Below, one piece after another: positions 1-20,109 of a stretch of DNA of 64,000 nt. Below the pieces are notes generated by a model. It saw nothing but the letters and a program-made list of their open reading frames with translations. It was not told the origin of the DNA and searched no databases. Position 1 is the stretch's first letter. Every line of letters starts with the position of its first letter. Both the position numbers and the translations under genes were made by a program. The stretch lies in assembly GCA_013399855.1 (NCBI GenBank), contig VXAY01002317.1, positions 1,807,152-1,871,151 on the forward strand. The letters run 5' to 3'. This DNA comes from Oxyruncus cristatus. Its lineage: Eukaryota; Chordata; Aves; Passeriformes; Cotingidae.

Positions 1-29
1 GATAACTGCATTTTATTTATCATGGTATC

Positions 30-1063
30 TTTTAGTGGGTTGACCCTGGCTGGATGCCAGGTACTCACTGAAGCCACTTTCTCTCTTCCCTCTGCAACTG
101 GACAGAGAAGAGAAAATATAACAAAGGGTTCTTGAGTAGATAAGGACCATGAAAGATCACTCACCAATCACCCGCATGGGCAAAACAGACTCAAAGTGGG
201 GATTTTAATTAAATTTATTACTAACGGGGTCAGAGCAAAAGAGTGAGAAGTAAAATAATCTTTAAAACACTTTTCTTCCACCTCTCCCTCCTTCCAAGCT
301 CTACTTCCTCTCACCCAGTGGTGCAGGGGGACGGGGAATGGGGGTTACAGTCAGTTGTTGTTTCTGCCGCTGCTCAGGAGAGGAGTCTTTCCCTGCTCCT
401 GTGGGGTCCCTCCCATGGGAGACAGTCCTTCATGGACCTCTCTGGCATGAGTCCATCCCACAGGCAACAGTTCTTCCCAAACTGCTGCAGTGGGGGTCAC
501 TTTTCCACAGGGTGCAGTCCTTCAGGCACAGGCTGCTCCAGCATGAGTCCTCCAGAGGACCACAGGTCCTACCAGGAAAACCTGCTCCAGCATGGGCTTC
601 CCATGGTGTCACAGCCTCCTTTGGGCATCCACCTGCTCCAACATGGATCTCCTCCAGGGGCTGGAGGTGGATCTCTGCATTCCTGTGGCCCTCCATGGGC
701 CGCAGGGGCACAGCTGCCTCACCAGGGTCTGCTCCACGGGCTGCAGGGGAGCCTCAGCTTTGGCGCCTGGAGCACCTCCTGCCCCTCCTTCTGCACTGAC
801 CTTGGTGGGTGCATTGTTGTTCACATGTTCTCATTCTGCTCTTCTCTGGCTGCAATTTTCATCTACCCAATAACTTTTTTCTCCTTCTTTTTTCTCTTGT
901 TATCACAAGGGCATTACTATCTTTCCTGATTGGCTTGGCCTTGGCCAGTGGTCGGTCCGTCCTGGAGCCGACTGGCATTGGCTCTACTGGACATGGGGGA
1001 AGCTTCTGGCAGCTTCTTACAGAAACCACCTCTGTAGCCACCCACTAGCAAAACCTGGCCACA
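30..1063 (-). mobile_element. Solo LTR of an endogenous retrovirus (passerine type), antisense to FUT8
   Basis: A GC-richer block of about 1 kb in AT-rich intron DNA. Read on the minus strand it starts with TGTGGCCAGG at 1063 and ends near position 30 after a stretch that I recognise as the 3' end of LTRs common in songbird genomes. A minus-strand AATAAA lies at 214-219, which fits an LTR polyadenylation signal. No gag, pol or env sequence adjoins it, so it is a solo LTR. The outer edge near 30 has lost a clean terminal dinucleotide, and I found no convincing target-site duplication. Several long open frames here (for example 243-929 on +) are by-products of the stop-poor, GC-rich repeat and are not genes. 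The family name needs a repeat library. Confidence 0.75.
385..780 (-). repeat. Minisatellite-like array of about 49-51 bp units inside the LTR
   Basis: On the + strand, variants of CTGCTCCAGCATG recur at 533, 582 and 633, with diverged copies at 482 (CTGCTGCAG) and 729 (CTGCTCCACGG). Spacing is 51, 49, 51 and 96 bases, so the unit is about 49-51 bp and the last interval is about two units. A weaker copy lies near 393. This explains the high GC and the overlapping spurious open frames. Confidence 0.6.
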
Positions 1064-2568
1064 GAAATACAATACATAGCTTTAAAACACAAATCTGCTT
1101 TCGATAGGAAGCTTTAACAGCTCTAACAGAATTTTTTACTAAATTTCTGTTAGACTTCATAGCTTCCTCTTCCACCTGTCCCATTCCCTTCGAAAAAAGG
1201 GCTTAAATGCTATGGTTCATGTGATACAACTTTTGATGCCCACATTAGGTCTTTATTCCCTTCAGCTGTTCCAGTGGAAAGGAACTTTTCATCAATTCCT
1301 GTAATTTTATTGATGTTTAGTTGGCTAGATCTGAGAGACCTTAAAGTTAATGACATCTCAGTTGGATATTTAAAATGCTGTCATTTCTTTTTTACAGTGA
1401 AGATGCTCCCTCAAATCACTGTTTTCTCTATGCTAAAGGCATCTTTTGCCTGTCAAGGGATCTTCCTGTATGGTACCTTGAAACCGTGTGTTTGTGGGTA
1501 GAGAGAATATCTGCTTCTTTTTATGGTCATATTCCTTTACAAATGAAGAATCATCTTCATGTTCTGCAAGAATTCTGTATTTTTTGCAGTTCTCAAGACT
1601 TTTCATTGCACATCTGCTTCCTATTTTCCTTTTCAGGATCAGCTCTTACAAAAGCTAATAAAAGGTGGAATAATTTTTTTAACCAGAAGTGTCATTTCTC
1701 TTGAAAGGATTTTTACTTTCCCTACATTAATGGAATAAACAAATAGAAGTTTGCATCTGATTTATAAACTTTAATGATTTCAGTTTATTAATATATGGAT
1801 TCAAGTTTAGATGACAAACAAACCTCAGTAATACCCTCAGGGCTGATTTTTGGATCATAGATTTCGGGATATGTGTTTCCATACTTTTCCTGTGCTCACA
1901 TACCAGAGATTTCACGACTGGATGTTACCATTGCTGTTATTTGGTGTTGTTTTAGGTGACCAACAGTTGAAAATAGTAGAGTTGTCATGAAAAATCATCA
2001 TGATGGTACATTTAAGAAGGTTGGATCTTGTTCTGAGTACAGAAAATACATGGAAATAATCTTGTGCGAATGTGTAGGAAGACTTAAGAGTGGAGTTGAA
2101 GTGCTAGAGCTCTAGTCTTCTAAGAATATATGGCCAGCATTCAAGAGCAGAATGTACTTTATGTGTGAATATAAAAGTAGTCAGAACTTGAGTCTTGTGA
2201 AGGTACATCTGTCGTTTAGGCTTTGTTTGCATCCCAGTCGGTTCAATAAATGCTGCCACAAATACTATTTTCACAAGCAGAGCCTGGGATTGTTCTTGTC
2301 AGTGAGTGGAAGTCTTGTAAACAACACACTTTAACATCAGGTTGAATCTGTATGCTGCAGCTCTGTTATGCACTGTTTTTCTTCTATGGGATCGAGGTTT
2401 TAAAGTCTTTATTTAATATGTTTAATTCCTTCTGGTTTTAAGAAAATATGACCAAGGTTTATCAGTAAAGCAGTATGGAATAAAAATGAGAGGAGACTTG
2501 AATTGTTAATGCAAATAATTTATCAAATAATTATAAGTGATATGGCTTTTTTGTTTTCTATATCATAG
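1064..2568 (+). other. FUT8 intron 1, 3' part
   Basis: Non-coding sequence between the LTR and coding exon 2. It ends in a T-rich tract and the acceptor ATCATAG at 2562-2568. A decoy acceptor (TTTTTTACAG, ending at 1396) is followed by about 100 bases without clear coding character. No other feature was recognised. Confidence 0.8.
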
Positions 2569-2684
2569 GATACCAGATGGTCCCATTGATCAGGGACCAG
2601 CTGCAGGAAAGGTACATGCTTTAGAGGAGCAACTTCTAAAGGCCAAAGAACAGATAGAAAACTACAAGAAGCGGACAGGAGTTG
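2569..2684 (+). CDS. FUT8: FUT8 coding exon 2 (stem / coiled coil)
   Basis: The acceptor ATAG ends at 2568 and the donor GTGTGT starts at 2685. The first base completes an arginine codon begun in the upstream exon, then the frame reads [20 protein letters not shown] and continues through [17 protein letters not shown]. It matches human FUT8 from residue 69, the start of the luminal helical stem that forms the coiled coil and supports dimerisation. The exon ends after one base of a codon. Only the 2684 boundary gives the phase needed by the next exon, and it creates the codon GAA (Glu) across the junction, so the local sequence is TGVEG where human has TRNG. Confidence 0.95.
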
Positions 2685-2844
2685 GTGTGTAGATAAGTTT
2701 TCTTTAACTTCTAAAGCAAGTTTTGGTATTTTGGTATGTCATCTCACAATTGTATTAACAAGTAAACCCTTAACCCTAATTCAGCTACAATTACTGATGC
2801 TTTTATGCCTTTTTGATTTTTTTTTTTTTTTTTTTTTTAAATAG
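2685..2844 (+). other. FUT8 intron 2 (160 bp) with 22-base T run
   Basis: This is the shortest intron of the gene. It has a GTGTGT donor, and 2817-2838 is an uninterrupted run of 22 T that serves as polypyrimidine tract before AAATAG. A telomere-like CCTTAACCCTAA at about 2768-2779 is too short to mean anything. Confidence 0.9.
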
Positions 2845-3010
2845 AAGGCCTTGGAAAAGACCATGAAATACTGAGGAGGAGGATTGAAAATGGGGCTAAG
2901 GAACTTTGGTTTTTCCTCCAGAGTGAACTGAGGAAATTGAAAAATCTAGAAGGAAGTGAACTGCAAACACACATTGATGAATTTCTGTCTGATTTGGGTC
3001 ATCAGGAAAG
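2845..3010 (+). CDS. FUT8: FUT8 coding exon 3 (stem / start of catalytic region)
   Basis: The frame reads [20 protein letters not shown], then [18 protein letters not shown] and a segment ending [11 protein letters not shown]. It corresponds to human residues of about 107-161, the second helix of the stem and the entry into the folded enzyme. The exon starts with the last two bases of a Glu codon and ends with AG, the first two bases of an Arg codon, before donor GTACTT. Differences from human are mild (for example LRKLKN for LKKLKN, and QTHIDEF for QRHADEF). Confidence 0.97.
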
Positions 3011-9354
<6,344 letters not shown>

Positions 9355-9389
9355 TAGCACTTTCGAATCAAAGTAATTCAGTCAAGCTA

Positions 9390-9845
9390 TTAAAGAGTGA
9401 TCAAAGGAGAGCAATGAAGATGGTGAAGGGCCTTGAGGGGAAGGTGTATGAGGAGCAGCTGAAGTCACTTGGTCTGTTCAGCCTGGAGAAGAGGAGACTG
9501 AGGGGAGACCTCATTGCAGTCACGACTTCCTTGTGAGGGGAAGAGGAGGGGCAGGCACTGATCTCTTCTCTGTGGTGACCAGTGACAGGACCTGAGGGAA
9601 TGGCCTGAAGTCATGTCAGGGGAGGTTTAGGTTGGATATTAGAAAAAGGTTCTTTGTGCAGAGGTTGGTTGGGCACTGGAACAGGCTCTGCAGGGAAGTG
9701 GTCACAGCACCAAGCCTGACAGAGTTCAAGAAGCATTTGGATGATCTCTCAGGCGCATGGTGTGACTCCTGGGGATGGTCGTGCAGGGCCAGGAATTGGA
9801 CGCGATGATCCTTGTGGGTCCCTTCCAACTCGGCATATTCTGTAA
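9390..9845 (+). mobile_element. CR1 LINE, 5'-truncated 3' end, sense orientation
   Basis: This is the well-known 3' part of avian CR1: the end of the reverse-transcriptase frame (KMVKGLEGK, then [20 protein letters not shown] at about 9420-9520), followed by the CR1 3' UTR and the typical terminus ending near CATATTCTGT. It lacks most of ORF2, as most CR1 copies do. By eye it is close to young CR1 consensus, so it is one of the more recent insertions in the window. The open frame at 9282-9536 is intron read-through into this CR1 remnant and is not a gene. Confidence 0.92.
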
Positions 9846-12800
9846 GGAGCTTTTATTATTATATATATAGCACTTAGCTATACCCTTGTAATAGAATAAT
9901 TACACAATGTTTTAAAATAAATGTTTTATGAATGAATTACATAGAAATTATTTCTTTCTAACATTATTTTATATGTATATGGAAGATAGTATTTCAAGGA
10001 AATCTTTAGGGTTTGAACTTTAGTTGTTGGTTATTTGTTTCTTTGTTTCTTTGTGTGTGTGGTTATTTTTTTGGATCTGTGGTTTTCAGTGGGCTGTATT
10101 TAGCTATTTGAATTGTTTTATTATAAAAGATAAGTCTAGTTTATTTTTTTAATCCTTAGAGTGTCAGAATGCATAAATATGTTTGTATACTGTTTAAAAT
10201 AAAAATATAAACGTACTTGTATCAAACTTCTGAACAAGCCCATTTTTAAAAACATGAGTATGCAAATTTGAAGTGCTTGTATGGTATATTGTCTAGACTG
10301 TTTCAACAGATGTGTGAGACTTCTCATAGATGCTCATATTTTGAGTGCATAAGGCCTTTTTAATACATGTGCTTTTGTGTGTGTATAAATTTAAATAAAA
10401 CTTGTTCTGAAGGTTTTGGGGCTTTTTTTCATGTCTAAATGTATTGAGCTATTTATGTAGTGATCAAAAAGATATTTAATGTAGTCTGTGTTATTTCTAC
10501 TTGGTTTATTTTTTGTGGCATGGATGCACCTGTATTGTATGGTCACTCCTAATGCCTGATCTTTTCTCTTTTGTAAATAGCTGAATTTGTTTCTCAGATG
10601 TTAATTATTTCACAGTTCAGCTGTTGGAACCTTCTCTTCTGTGACCAAGCTATGTATTTGTTGCTTGTTAAAAAAAAAAGGCACCCTTCTGAGGGAAAAA
10701 CATCCCTGTAAATTATGCAGGAGTCATCACTTTGTTGTATTCCTTCAACTCTTTCCTGAAAACTGTTCCTCATTCTTTCATTTTTAATGTCACTGTTTGG
10801 CAATTGTACACTGTAACTACTTTTCATACTGATAAATATAGTATTTCTCTACCTTTTCCTCTTCTTGCATGGTATCCATTTGTTGTCTAATTTAGGCATA
10901 TAGGTGATTGTCTTCCTATTGTATGTTTTACAGTGTTCAGGGTATAGTTCAAGATTAGGACCTCCAAGTATGTATAATGGATAACGAGAATAAAAGTTGC
11001 TTAGGAGAGCAGAATCTCAAATTTGAAGCATTAGGTAAATATGTACATTGTTTTCTGGTGAAGTTGAAATAAATTTACTTACTGACTGAAGAGCTGGAAG
11101 CCCAGGTAGGTGCTCCTAAAATTTATTTAGGTGCATATAATCTATGATATGGGCTTTCCTCTCTATTGAGCTAATTTATTCTCATTAAAAAAAAAAAAGT
11201 AGAAACAATATTAAGAATGAAACCAATGCTAAGTCACAACACACACAGAATCCTAACATTTCAAGTAGTACAAGTAGTTAAGTCTTTCAGGAAGTCTGTT
11301 ATATCCTCAGGCACTTCCAAGAGAGGTAGCTATCTTTATCCTCATTATCTTCAGAAGGAAACATGTTGAGGAACATAAGCAGGTGGTTTACAGAAAGCTG
11401 TGGTATTAGATTCAGAATTAGAAATAGATCTGACATACTTGGCTCCATATACATCATACAGGCCATTTTGTTTCTGTTTTATTCATAAATTTGTTTAAAA
11501 GCAGTCAACTATAAAATTTCTGCCATGGAAAAAAATGGTTTTTTATATTTATGCATTTAAAATATGAATTTAATCATTATGGGTTCATCTCATGACACTG
11601 AGAAACTCAAAAATTAGTATTTCCCTCTTTTCTCTATTACAGAGGAAATTACATTGTTTTGTATTTTTAATAAATCATCACTGGTGAAGTTGGAAACATG
11701 CAGAGCTGTTACTACTACACATGAAATTCCATGTGACCTTTGAATGAAAGGGTCTAGAAACCATAAAGAAGGGACATGTATTTCCTTGTAATTGTCTTTG
11801 TGGTTTCAGTTGAGGAAGGGCAGTACACATTTTCAAAAAAATGTAATTCTAGCATTGATAAATGTTGATATTTTTATTATAGTGACTGTGCAAGTCATCA
11901 AAAAGAGCACCAAGTTCTTGGGTTTAGCAAATAAGCAGCAATGTTTGAAATTACACATATATACACCTTTATTAAAAATATATCTGTATTAAAAAATAAA
12001 ATAGAATTAAAAATTCAAAAACCCTTGCCCCTCAACTCAGTGCCAAAAAGAATTACGTGGAACATATTTGTAATTTTTTATTTTAGTTAAGTAGGAAAGG
12101 ACTGTATAGCTTTTTTCTGGTACATGTTGAGCAGTGACAGCTGCATTATTTTGGGACATCTCCCTGGGAAGTCATTTAGCTGAATGATTGTGAATAACGA
12201 TGACTGCTACTACATTTGGATGACATTACCATAAATTTGATTTAATGAAGCTACATGTAACTAGTTCCCTGTAGTTAGAGCAACATTTAAAAAACTAGGA
12301 CCTTAAATTTAAGCAAAAGAACTTATTTTCAGAGATGTTTATTATCAAACAGTTGAAGAGAATGTGCAAGAGAAGTCAGACAAGAGCACCTGTAGTACTG
12401 TAATCAAGTGAGTAAATGATTATGAGGGCAGCAGATTTCTGTTGCTTCTCTTTTGTGCTTATTTTTGTTCTATTTATTTTAGGAAGTTTCTGATTCAGCA
12501 TGCAGTGTCCCAGTAGCAGAATATTTTTGCCTTTGTTTAAAAGAAAAAATCAGAACTTTTTGTTCTGCTTTGAAGGTTAAAAATATAAGCAGGTGACAAA
12601 GGTTACGAAGTACTCAACAACACATCAGTTATATTAGTCACAGTTTGCCACATTCGTGCTATTTATTTGGAGTTTTGTATGTATGCAAAAGCATAAGAAA
12701 AGCAAGTTGCTTACAAGACTTTATTCTGAGGTTTCTAGATTTCCAGTATTTTTGGTGATTTAACACGTCATTTAGATTTTTTTGTCTTAAAGTATATTAA

Positions 12801-14825
12801 ATCCTTTCTTCCTTGCATTAAAATTACTGATATATATTCTTAATAAAAGTGCTCATGCTAAGATGACAATAACAATAAGAAAAGGCTCTGGGCACTTTGC
12901 GTACATGCAAAAGGATGGACCCCTCACAACTGTAAGTCTTGAAAAGTGTAAACTTATATCCTTTCATCAAGCAAATCGAATGTATTATATATTTTCTCAG
13001 TTATTCCACTTCACTCATGAGAAACAACTTCTATAGTGTGTTGTTGATGTTGATATATTCAAATGAATTTGAAACACAAAGTAGAAGAACTCTCATAGAA
13101 AATTCTCCATCAGCTTTTACTACTTTTATGGTGAAGAAGGATACTAGCTGAAGGATTTCAGCCATCTGTCAGTCTGGGCACTGTTCTGGGAGAAGAGATG
13201 ATTTCTTTAATAGGCAGATCATATAGTGGTTCAGTTTCCCTGTGATAGACTCAGCATCCTTAAAAGTTTTCTGCTATGTACTCCAAATATAGAGAATCCT
13301 GATAATTCACTTTGATAATGTAAGCTCATTTGTATTTTGCAGTTCTGTTCCCATTTTTGCTAGATTGCTGAATTTTTTACATACCACTGGAAGACTTCCT
13401 TCCCTGTAACATGAGAAAAGAAAATCTAGGCATATGAATGAATCTAAGCATTTTCAAAGTTAACATTTTGGAAGAAATAAAAGTGAAAAAAAAAAAGCCA
13501 ATTTTTCTGACTTTTTGTGCATGTTTAGAAAGAAACTGAATTGTTTCTATCACATGTGAAAATGAAAAATTATTTGATTTTTGAATGTCTTGAAACATGT
13601 CTTGGCTTTTCCTCATAAGGTTACTTGCTAAATTCCGTATCTGATATTATGGCATTAGGATAATAAACACTTAAGAAAGTGTGATCGCTGCTAATATTTA
13701 TATGAGGTTTTCTCTAGAATTTCTACTTAGTGGGTTGAGAAGCATAGTGTGGTTAGTCCATCTGCATACTGGGATGTTTTACTCCAGCTGAAGTTTGTGT
13801 GTTATAGGACAGTAGGTGCAAACTAGAGGAATTTACATTGGAGGCAGATAAGAATCTCTGTCTCTCACATCAAATACATAATATTTCTGACTAGGGAAAG
13901 AAGAACATTTTCTTCCAGCAGCTGGAAGAAACTCCTGGTGGTTTGTTTAGTTTTTTGTTTGGATTTTTTCCATCACCGAAGTCTTAAGGGGAACTGGTAT
14001 GAAAAGGAACCATTACAAGTGGCATCATAAAGAAAGGGGAATAGAAGATAGTGTGAACTACATTTGTGATAACTAGCATAAGAAACACCCTTTCATCACT
14101 CTCTCAAAAAAAAGCAATTTTTCACAGATTTTGGGTGGGACTGTCTCCTCCAGCAGACTGGGTAGCATCAAGGAATAAAATACTTACTGAAAATATAAAA
14201 AAGAACAACTTTGTTAATGAGCATCATACTGTGTTTATGAGGTTACTTAGTAATTTGTAGCAGGCTGCTTGCCTGCTCCACTCTATGCTGTGGTGATTCA
14301 CTGGATCAAGTGCACTTCTCTGAACTGTTTTAAATTTACAAAAACCACAGTCATTTGTCATATAGTAAAATGTATGTTAAGGAGAAGAGTTTACTTTTGC
14401 TAGTTTGTCATGTGTTTGGATGGCTAACTGCACACCTGAAAACATTGGAAGGTGGTGAGGCATTGGGGCACTTCTGACATTGTTCCCATCTGATCCTACT
14501 TTCTGTGAGCAGGCCAACCAAGAGCCCTGGAGAGGAATACAGTGGAAACCCTGAATTTTGTAAGAGCAGCAGTGTATACCCGTGTTATTTGTGATGAAAG
14601 ACCACCAAATCATTTTGCCAGTTATACAAATCCATTTTAATTCTATGTGACGTTCTCTTGCATAGAAATTTATAATTTTAACCATTTTACAGTTCTGAAA
14701 ATTTGTTCATTTTCAGTTGCACTGTTCATAGAAGTAATTCTGAGAAAAATAAAATGTGTGAACTCTGACATGGCTTGATAATCCAGTCACTGACGTATTG
14801 AAGTATGTTTTGTGTGATTGGTCAG
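9846..14825 (+). other. FUT8 intron 4, middle part
   Basis: AT-rich intron DNA with short homopolymer runs and small GT tracts (for example near 10050). The minus-strand open frame at 14377-14685 (102 codons) shows no recognisable family. Nothing else can be supported. Confidence 0.75.
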
Positions 14826-14935
14826 TTGGGGGTTTTTTGTTTGTTTAGGATTTTCTGTGGGTTTGGGGTTTTTTTGTTGTTGTTGGGTTGGGGTTTTTTT
14901 GTATGTGTGTGTTTGTTTTTAGTGCAGTTGTATGG
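14826..14935 (+). repeat. G/T-rich low-complexity tract
   Basis: Alternating G runs and T runs (GGGGG, GGG, GGGG, GGG, GGGG separated by T or GTT stretches). This pattern is common in bird introns. The G runs could in principle form a G-quadruplex with at least one long loop. Confidence 0.7.
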
Positions 14936-14943
14936 CTGTTACA

Positions 14944-15000
14944 TTACAGGACTTGACATTCCTAGAGGTCCCTTCCACCCCTCTCTTGATTATGTAGGCC
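14944..15000 (+). mobile_element. Decayed CR1 3' tail, sense
   Basis: The string CCTAGAGGTCCCTTCCACCC, preceded by GGACTTGACATT, matches the conserved CR1 3' end, followed by a decayed terminus. Only about 55 bases are recognisable. Confidence 0.55.
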
Positions 15001-15814
15001 GTTTAATTGGATATAGGAGTCTGTCATCAGCAGTGTTGCACAGAGTGCACTGCTCATTCAAGTCAAAAATAACATAATCCTTTCCTGTGACTTTGGGCCA
15101 GGAGGAAAAATCTTCTGTCAGTCTTTGCTGGTTTTGAAATTGACTATTACCCTTTATCAGCTCAGTACCTTTATGGGTTGCTTTGGTTGGCAGTTTTGGC
15201 TTATGAACACACAAGCTGTTCTGATGCAATGTAATTTTTCTTCCTTATTGATGGTTAATAATTCCACCTTTTCCAGGAAATACCAGCTGAAACTGCAATT
15301 TATATAAATATCTCTACTTTCCTTTCTTTTTAAATCCTTAGTAGGTAATTAAAGCCCAAATACTGCCTTGTCTTTTTGCTATTTGAGTACAACAATTTGA
15401 AAAAACCCACAGTCATAAAGAAATTAGCTTAACTAGCTTCCTGTTAAGGTCACAAACTAATATTTATATGTAGTTTTTATTGAAGTCTTCAAGTCATATT
15501 AAAACCCAAGTAAGTACATTACATTAACATTGATAAGCAGTCACGCTATTAAATTATGTTTCATTATGTGATTCCTACTTGATTTCTGTAATATTGTTCA
15601 TAAGCTATTACATGACTCTTACATTTTCCTGAAATAAGGTTAGAAGGGCACTCCTTAAAAAAGATGGCAGAACTTCAAATATGCCATCAATTAAATGCTT
15701 TAATTTTCAAGAGGACACAGGCATTTGAAGGTAATTTCAAGTATAGAAAACGTTACCTATTAGTATTTTCTAAAAATTCTCAGAGATTATCCCTTTCAAA
15801 ATGGTAATGGCTTC

Positions 15815-16020
15815 CTCACTCTGCCTCCTCCCTGGTGGGACAGGGATGAGAATTGGGGCAGGGGGGTGGTAACCCCCAAAAAACATACACAAAAATTCCA
15901 CAAAGAAACCCCATTGTGGGTTGAGATAAGAACAATTTAATAACTGAAACCAAGTGAAATATGATAATACTGATGATAATTATAATAATAAAAATATACT
16001 ACTACTACTACTAATGGTAT
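15815..16020. mobile_element. Probable LTR/ERV-derived fragment with ATA and ACT expansion
   Basis: The words CCTCCCTGGTGGGACAGGG and TGTGGGTTGAGATAAGAACA, followed by AATTTAATAACTGAAA and an ATA-rich then (ACT)n stretch, resemble a motif series in songbird endogenous-retrovirus LTRs. Boundaries are uncertain, and no coding remnant is present. The identification is from memory of the motif and needs a repeat-library search. Confidence 0.45.
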
Positions 16021-17669
<1,649 letters not shown>

Positions 17670-19895
17670 TAGTAACTCAGATAATTTCTCCTTGTTTTTT
17701 GCAGCTTCAGCCACCTAGAATTGTTTTCTTATTTCTTTAGTGTTATGTGGAGCATAATAACTATGAGTGCAGTTGTATATGTAAGCATATATAACATATA
17801 TTACAAGCATAACATCTTATTTGTGCATTTTATTGAAAATAACTATTTTCTTTATTAAGATACATCTGCTTTGGCAGAGACTTTTAATACAGCAGTTTTG
17901 TATTTCAGATTTAAATTATAATCCTTCAGCAGTCTGCCACTGTGTTGGCAGATACGAATCCAATTTTATGGGAAGAGAGTATTGAATAGAGGCTGTTGTT
18001 GATAAACTTTTAACAAAATAAAGCATTTTTCAAATATCAAGCAAAATAAATATAAAGAAAATAGTATCCAACAGTCACTCACACACCAACAAAGTAATGA
18101 GATAGTTGAAATAATTCTTGATGTAAACTGAACAGTTGCAGAATTCAGGTTGTAAAAACAGTGGCATCAGGAAATTGATCCATTTTTATACCAGGTTGAA
18201 CAATTTGCCTAGAATAAGTAGAAGGGCGTTGATGTTTGGAAGATCAGATATCTTTGTTTGTCTCTAAGTAAACAGCATTCATTTTTAAATTACATCTTTT
18301 TCCATGTGATTAATAGTCAAAACATGAGTCTTTTCAGTAGTTCACTACATACCCAGTGCATATGGAATCTTAAAGAATGTAACTATTAAGGTTTTACAGA
18401 TCTGAAATTAAGTTACTCAGATTTAGAAAATCCAATTTACAGATTGTGTGTAAACTTACTTGTGTGTTTACACATTGAAACAATATTTGCACATTGAAAT
18501 AACAGCTGTTCTTCAAAGCTTCAAGATGCTACTGAACTTTACTTTGAGAGTTCGAGTGGATTTTTTGAGTGAGATTTTTTTCCAAAAGATATTTCTTAGA
18601 AATGGTTGAATGGTTTATAAAAAAAAGCTAGAGATGGAAAACTGATATTGAGATTTCCAGATGAAGTTTTATTCGTGTTCGGCAAAGTTAGCAAGTGAAA
18701 CTACCATCTGGGCATGGTTCCCGGCAGACAATGTGACTCCAGCATTTAAATGCAGGTAATTTTGTGAGCAACAATTTAGCATGCTAAGCTGGAAAACAGT
18801 ATTCTGGAGCATGATGCACACATGGCTTTAAAAGACTATATATTTTTATTAAAATCTGTTAAAATAGATCATGATTTGCTGCAATATGGACTCTTGCTGA
18901 TAAAAGTACAAATAATGTTTCATTTTAGCACCCTAGAGTTTTGTTTTGGGGATTTTTTTTTGGTTTTTTTTTTTTCAATGAGTTTTTCTGTCAGGATGAA
19001 TAGTTTGAAGGCTGAATGCATGAAACACCTTGATGTGATCAATTTTTTTGTTTTTGTAAGAATGAATGCCACTAATCTGAGTTTTGATGTTCTAGAGCTA
19101 GAAGACATTCAGCTATGAAAGAAGATCTTTCTAGAGTTAGCGTACTGACTAGCCACACACACTATAAACTGTGTTATGTTCTAATCTTCTGTAGTGGCAT
19201 GCTCATTGAGGAAGAATGATACTGACAATCGATCTCTTTTACTAGTTTCCATGTGGCTTCAGTAGGAATTTACACTGGATTCTTAATTGCTGGTAAATTT
19301 GAAAGACGTCCTGTCCTGCTGAAGATTTCTGTATGTTTTTTTGTGTCTTCCTAAATTTATATAGATTTTTATTTACTTACGTATTTATTTATTTTATTCC
19401 CTATATCTTTACAGGGGCAAAATAAATCTGAAATTCTTGACTTTATTTAGCAGCAGCATTTCTGAAAAATGACACCATTAATTTTTTTTTCTTTATGAAT
19501 TCTGAAGTCAGCATGGGATTGTCTAGATTTTCAAAATAAATGTATAAAATTGCATTGACATATATAAATTTCCATTTCAGTGTTTCTCCTGTGTAGTGTA
19601 CTTACTATGCTGTGTATAGGGATTTTTCATAAAAATTGTTTTTTAATTATGTTTCAAAAATATTCATACAAGTGAAAAATTTAAGAAGATTTCAATCTAA
19701 ATTATAGAAATAGGCAAAAAGTCTGAAAAGTATATAATCTAAGTGTTGCTTTCATGTAATTTGCAGACCTACATAGATAATAGTTCAGTAAAATGTGCTT
19801 CATGACGAAATTGTTTAAATCTGTACATTTATCTTTCTTGTTTTTAATTAAATTGCCTCTGCTTGATACTTTTTAGTTTTGTAGCAGCACCAAAT

Positions 19896-20109
19896 TTGGA
19901 AGTTTCTGAAGTTTATCTTCAGTGAAACAATTTAGATATTACTATCTTCTACAAAGAATTAAGAAGCTTATATAAGCTGAGAATACATATATTTCTGAAA
20001 TTTTGTTTGTCCAGTCCTCTCCTAACTAGGCATAAATTTGGGAAATAGAGTGAATTTTAATAAGCAAGCAAGCTGATATTAATCTGATGGCAAAAGATTA
20101 GTAACGCAT
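19896..20109 (+). repeat. Intronic direct duplication, copy 1 (214 bp)
   Basis: Bases 19896-20036 are identical by eye to 22376-22516 (141 bases, offset exactly 2480). The remainder aligns with the second copy apart from a roughly 20-base length difference after CATAAA, one or two substitutions, and a 4-base GCAA duplication here. It contains the 14-base palindrome AGCTTATATAAGCT at 19965-19978. Similarity may reach upstream to GTTTTGTAGCA at 19876-19886. Confidence 0.92.

Noticed and set aside
243..929. 228-codon open frame on + and several overlapping frames on both strands
   Set aside because: They lie wholly in the GC-rich minisatellite-bearing LTR; length comes from the stop-poor repeat, and the product resembles no protein family.
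1397..1500. Exon-like stretch after the acceptor TTTTTTACAG in intron 1
   Set aside because: No match to FUT8 N-terminal sequence and no frame that joins exon 2 in phase; a decoy splice site.
2764..2780. Telomere-like CCTTAACCCTAA before exon 3
   Set aside because: Only about two imperfect units, far too short for an interstitial telomere array.
14377..14685. 102-codon frame on the minus strand in intron 4
   Set aside because: No homology recognised and no supporting signals; treated as chance.
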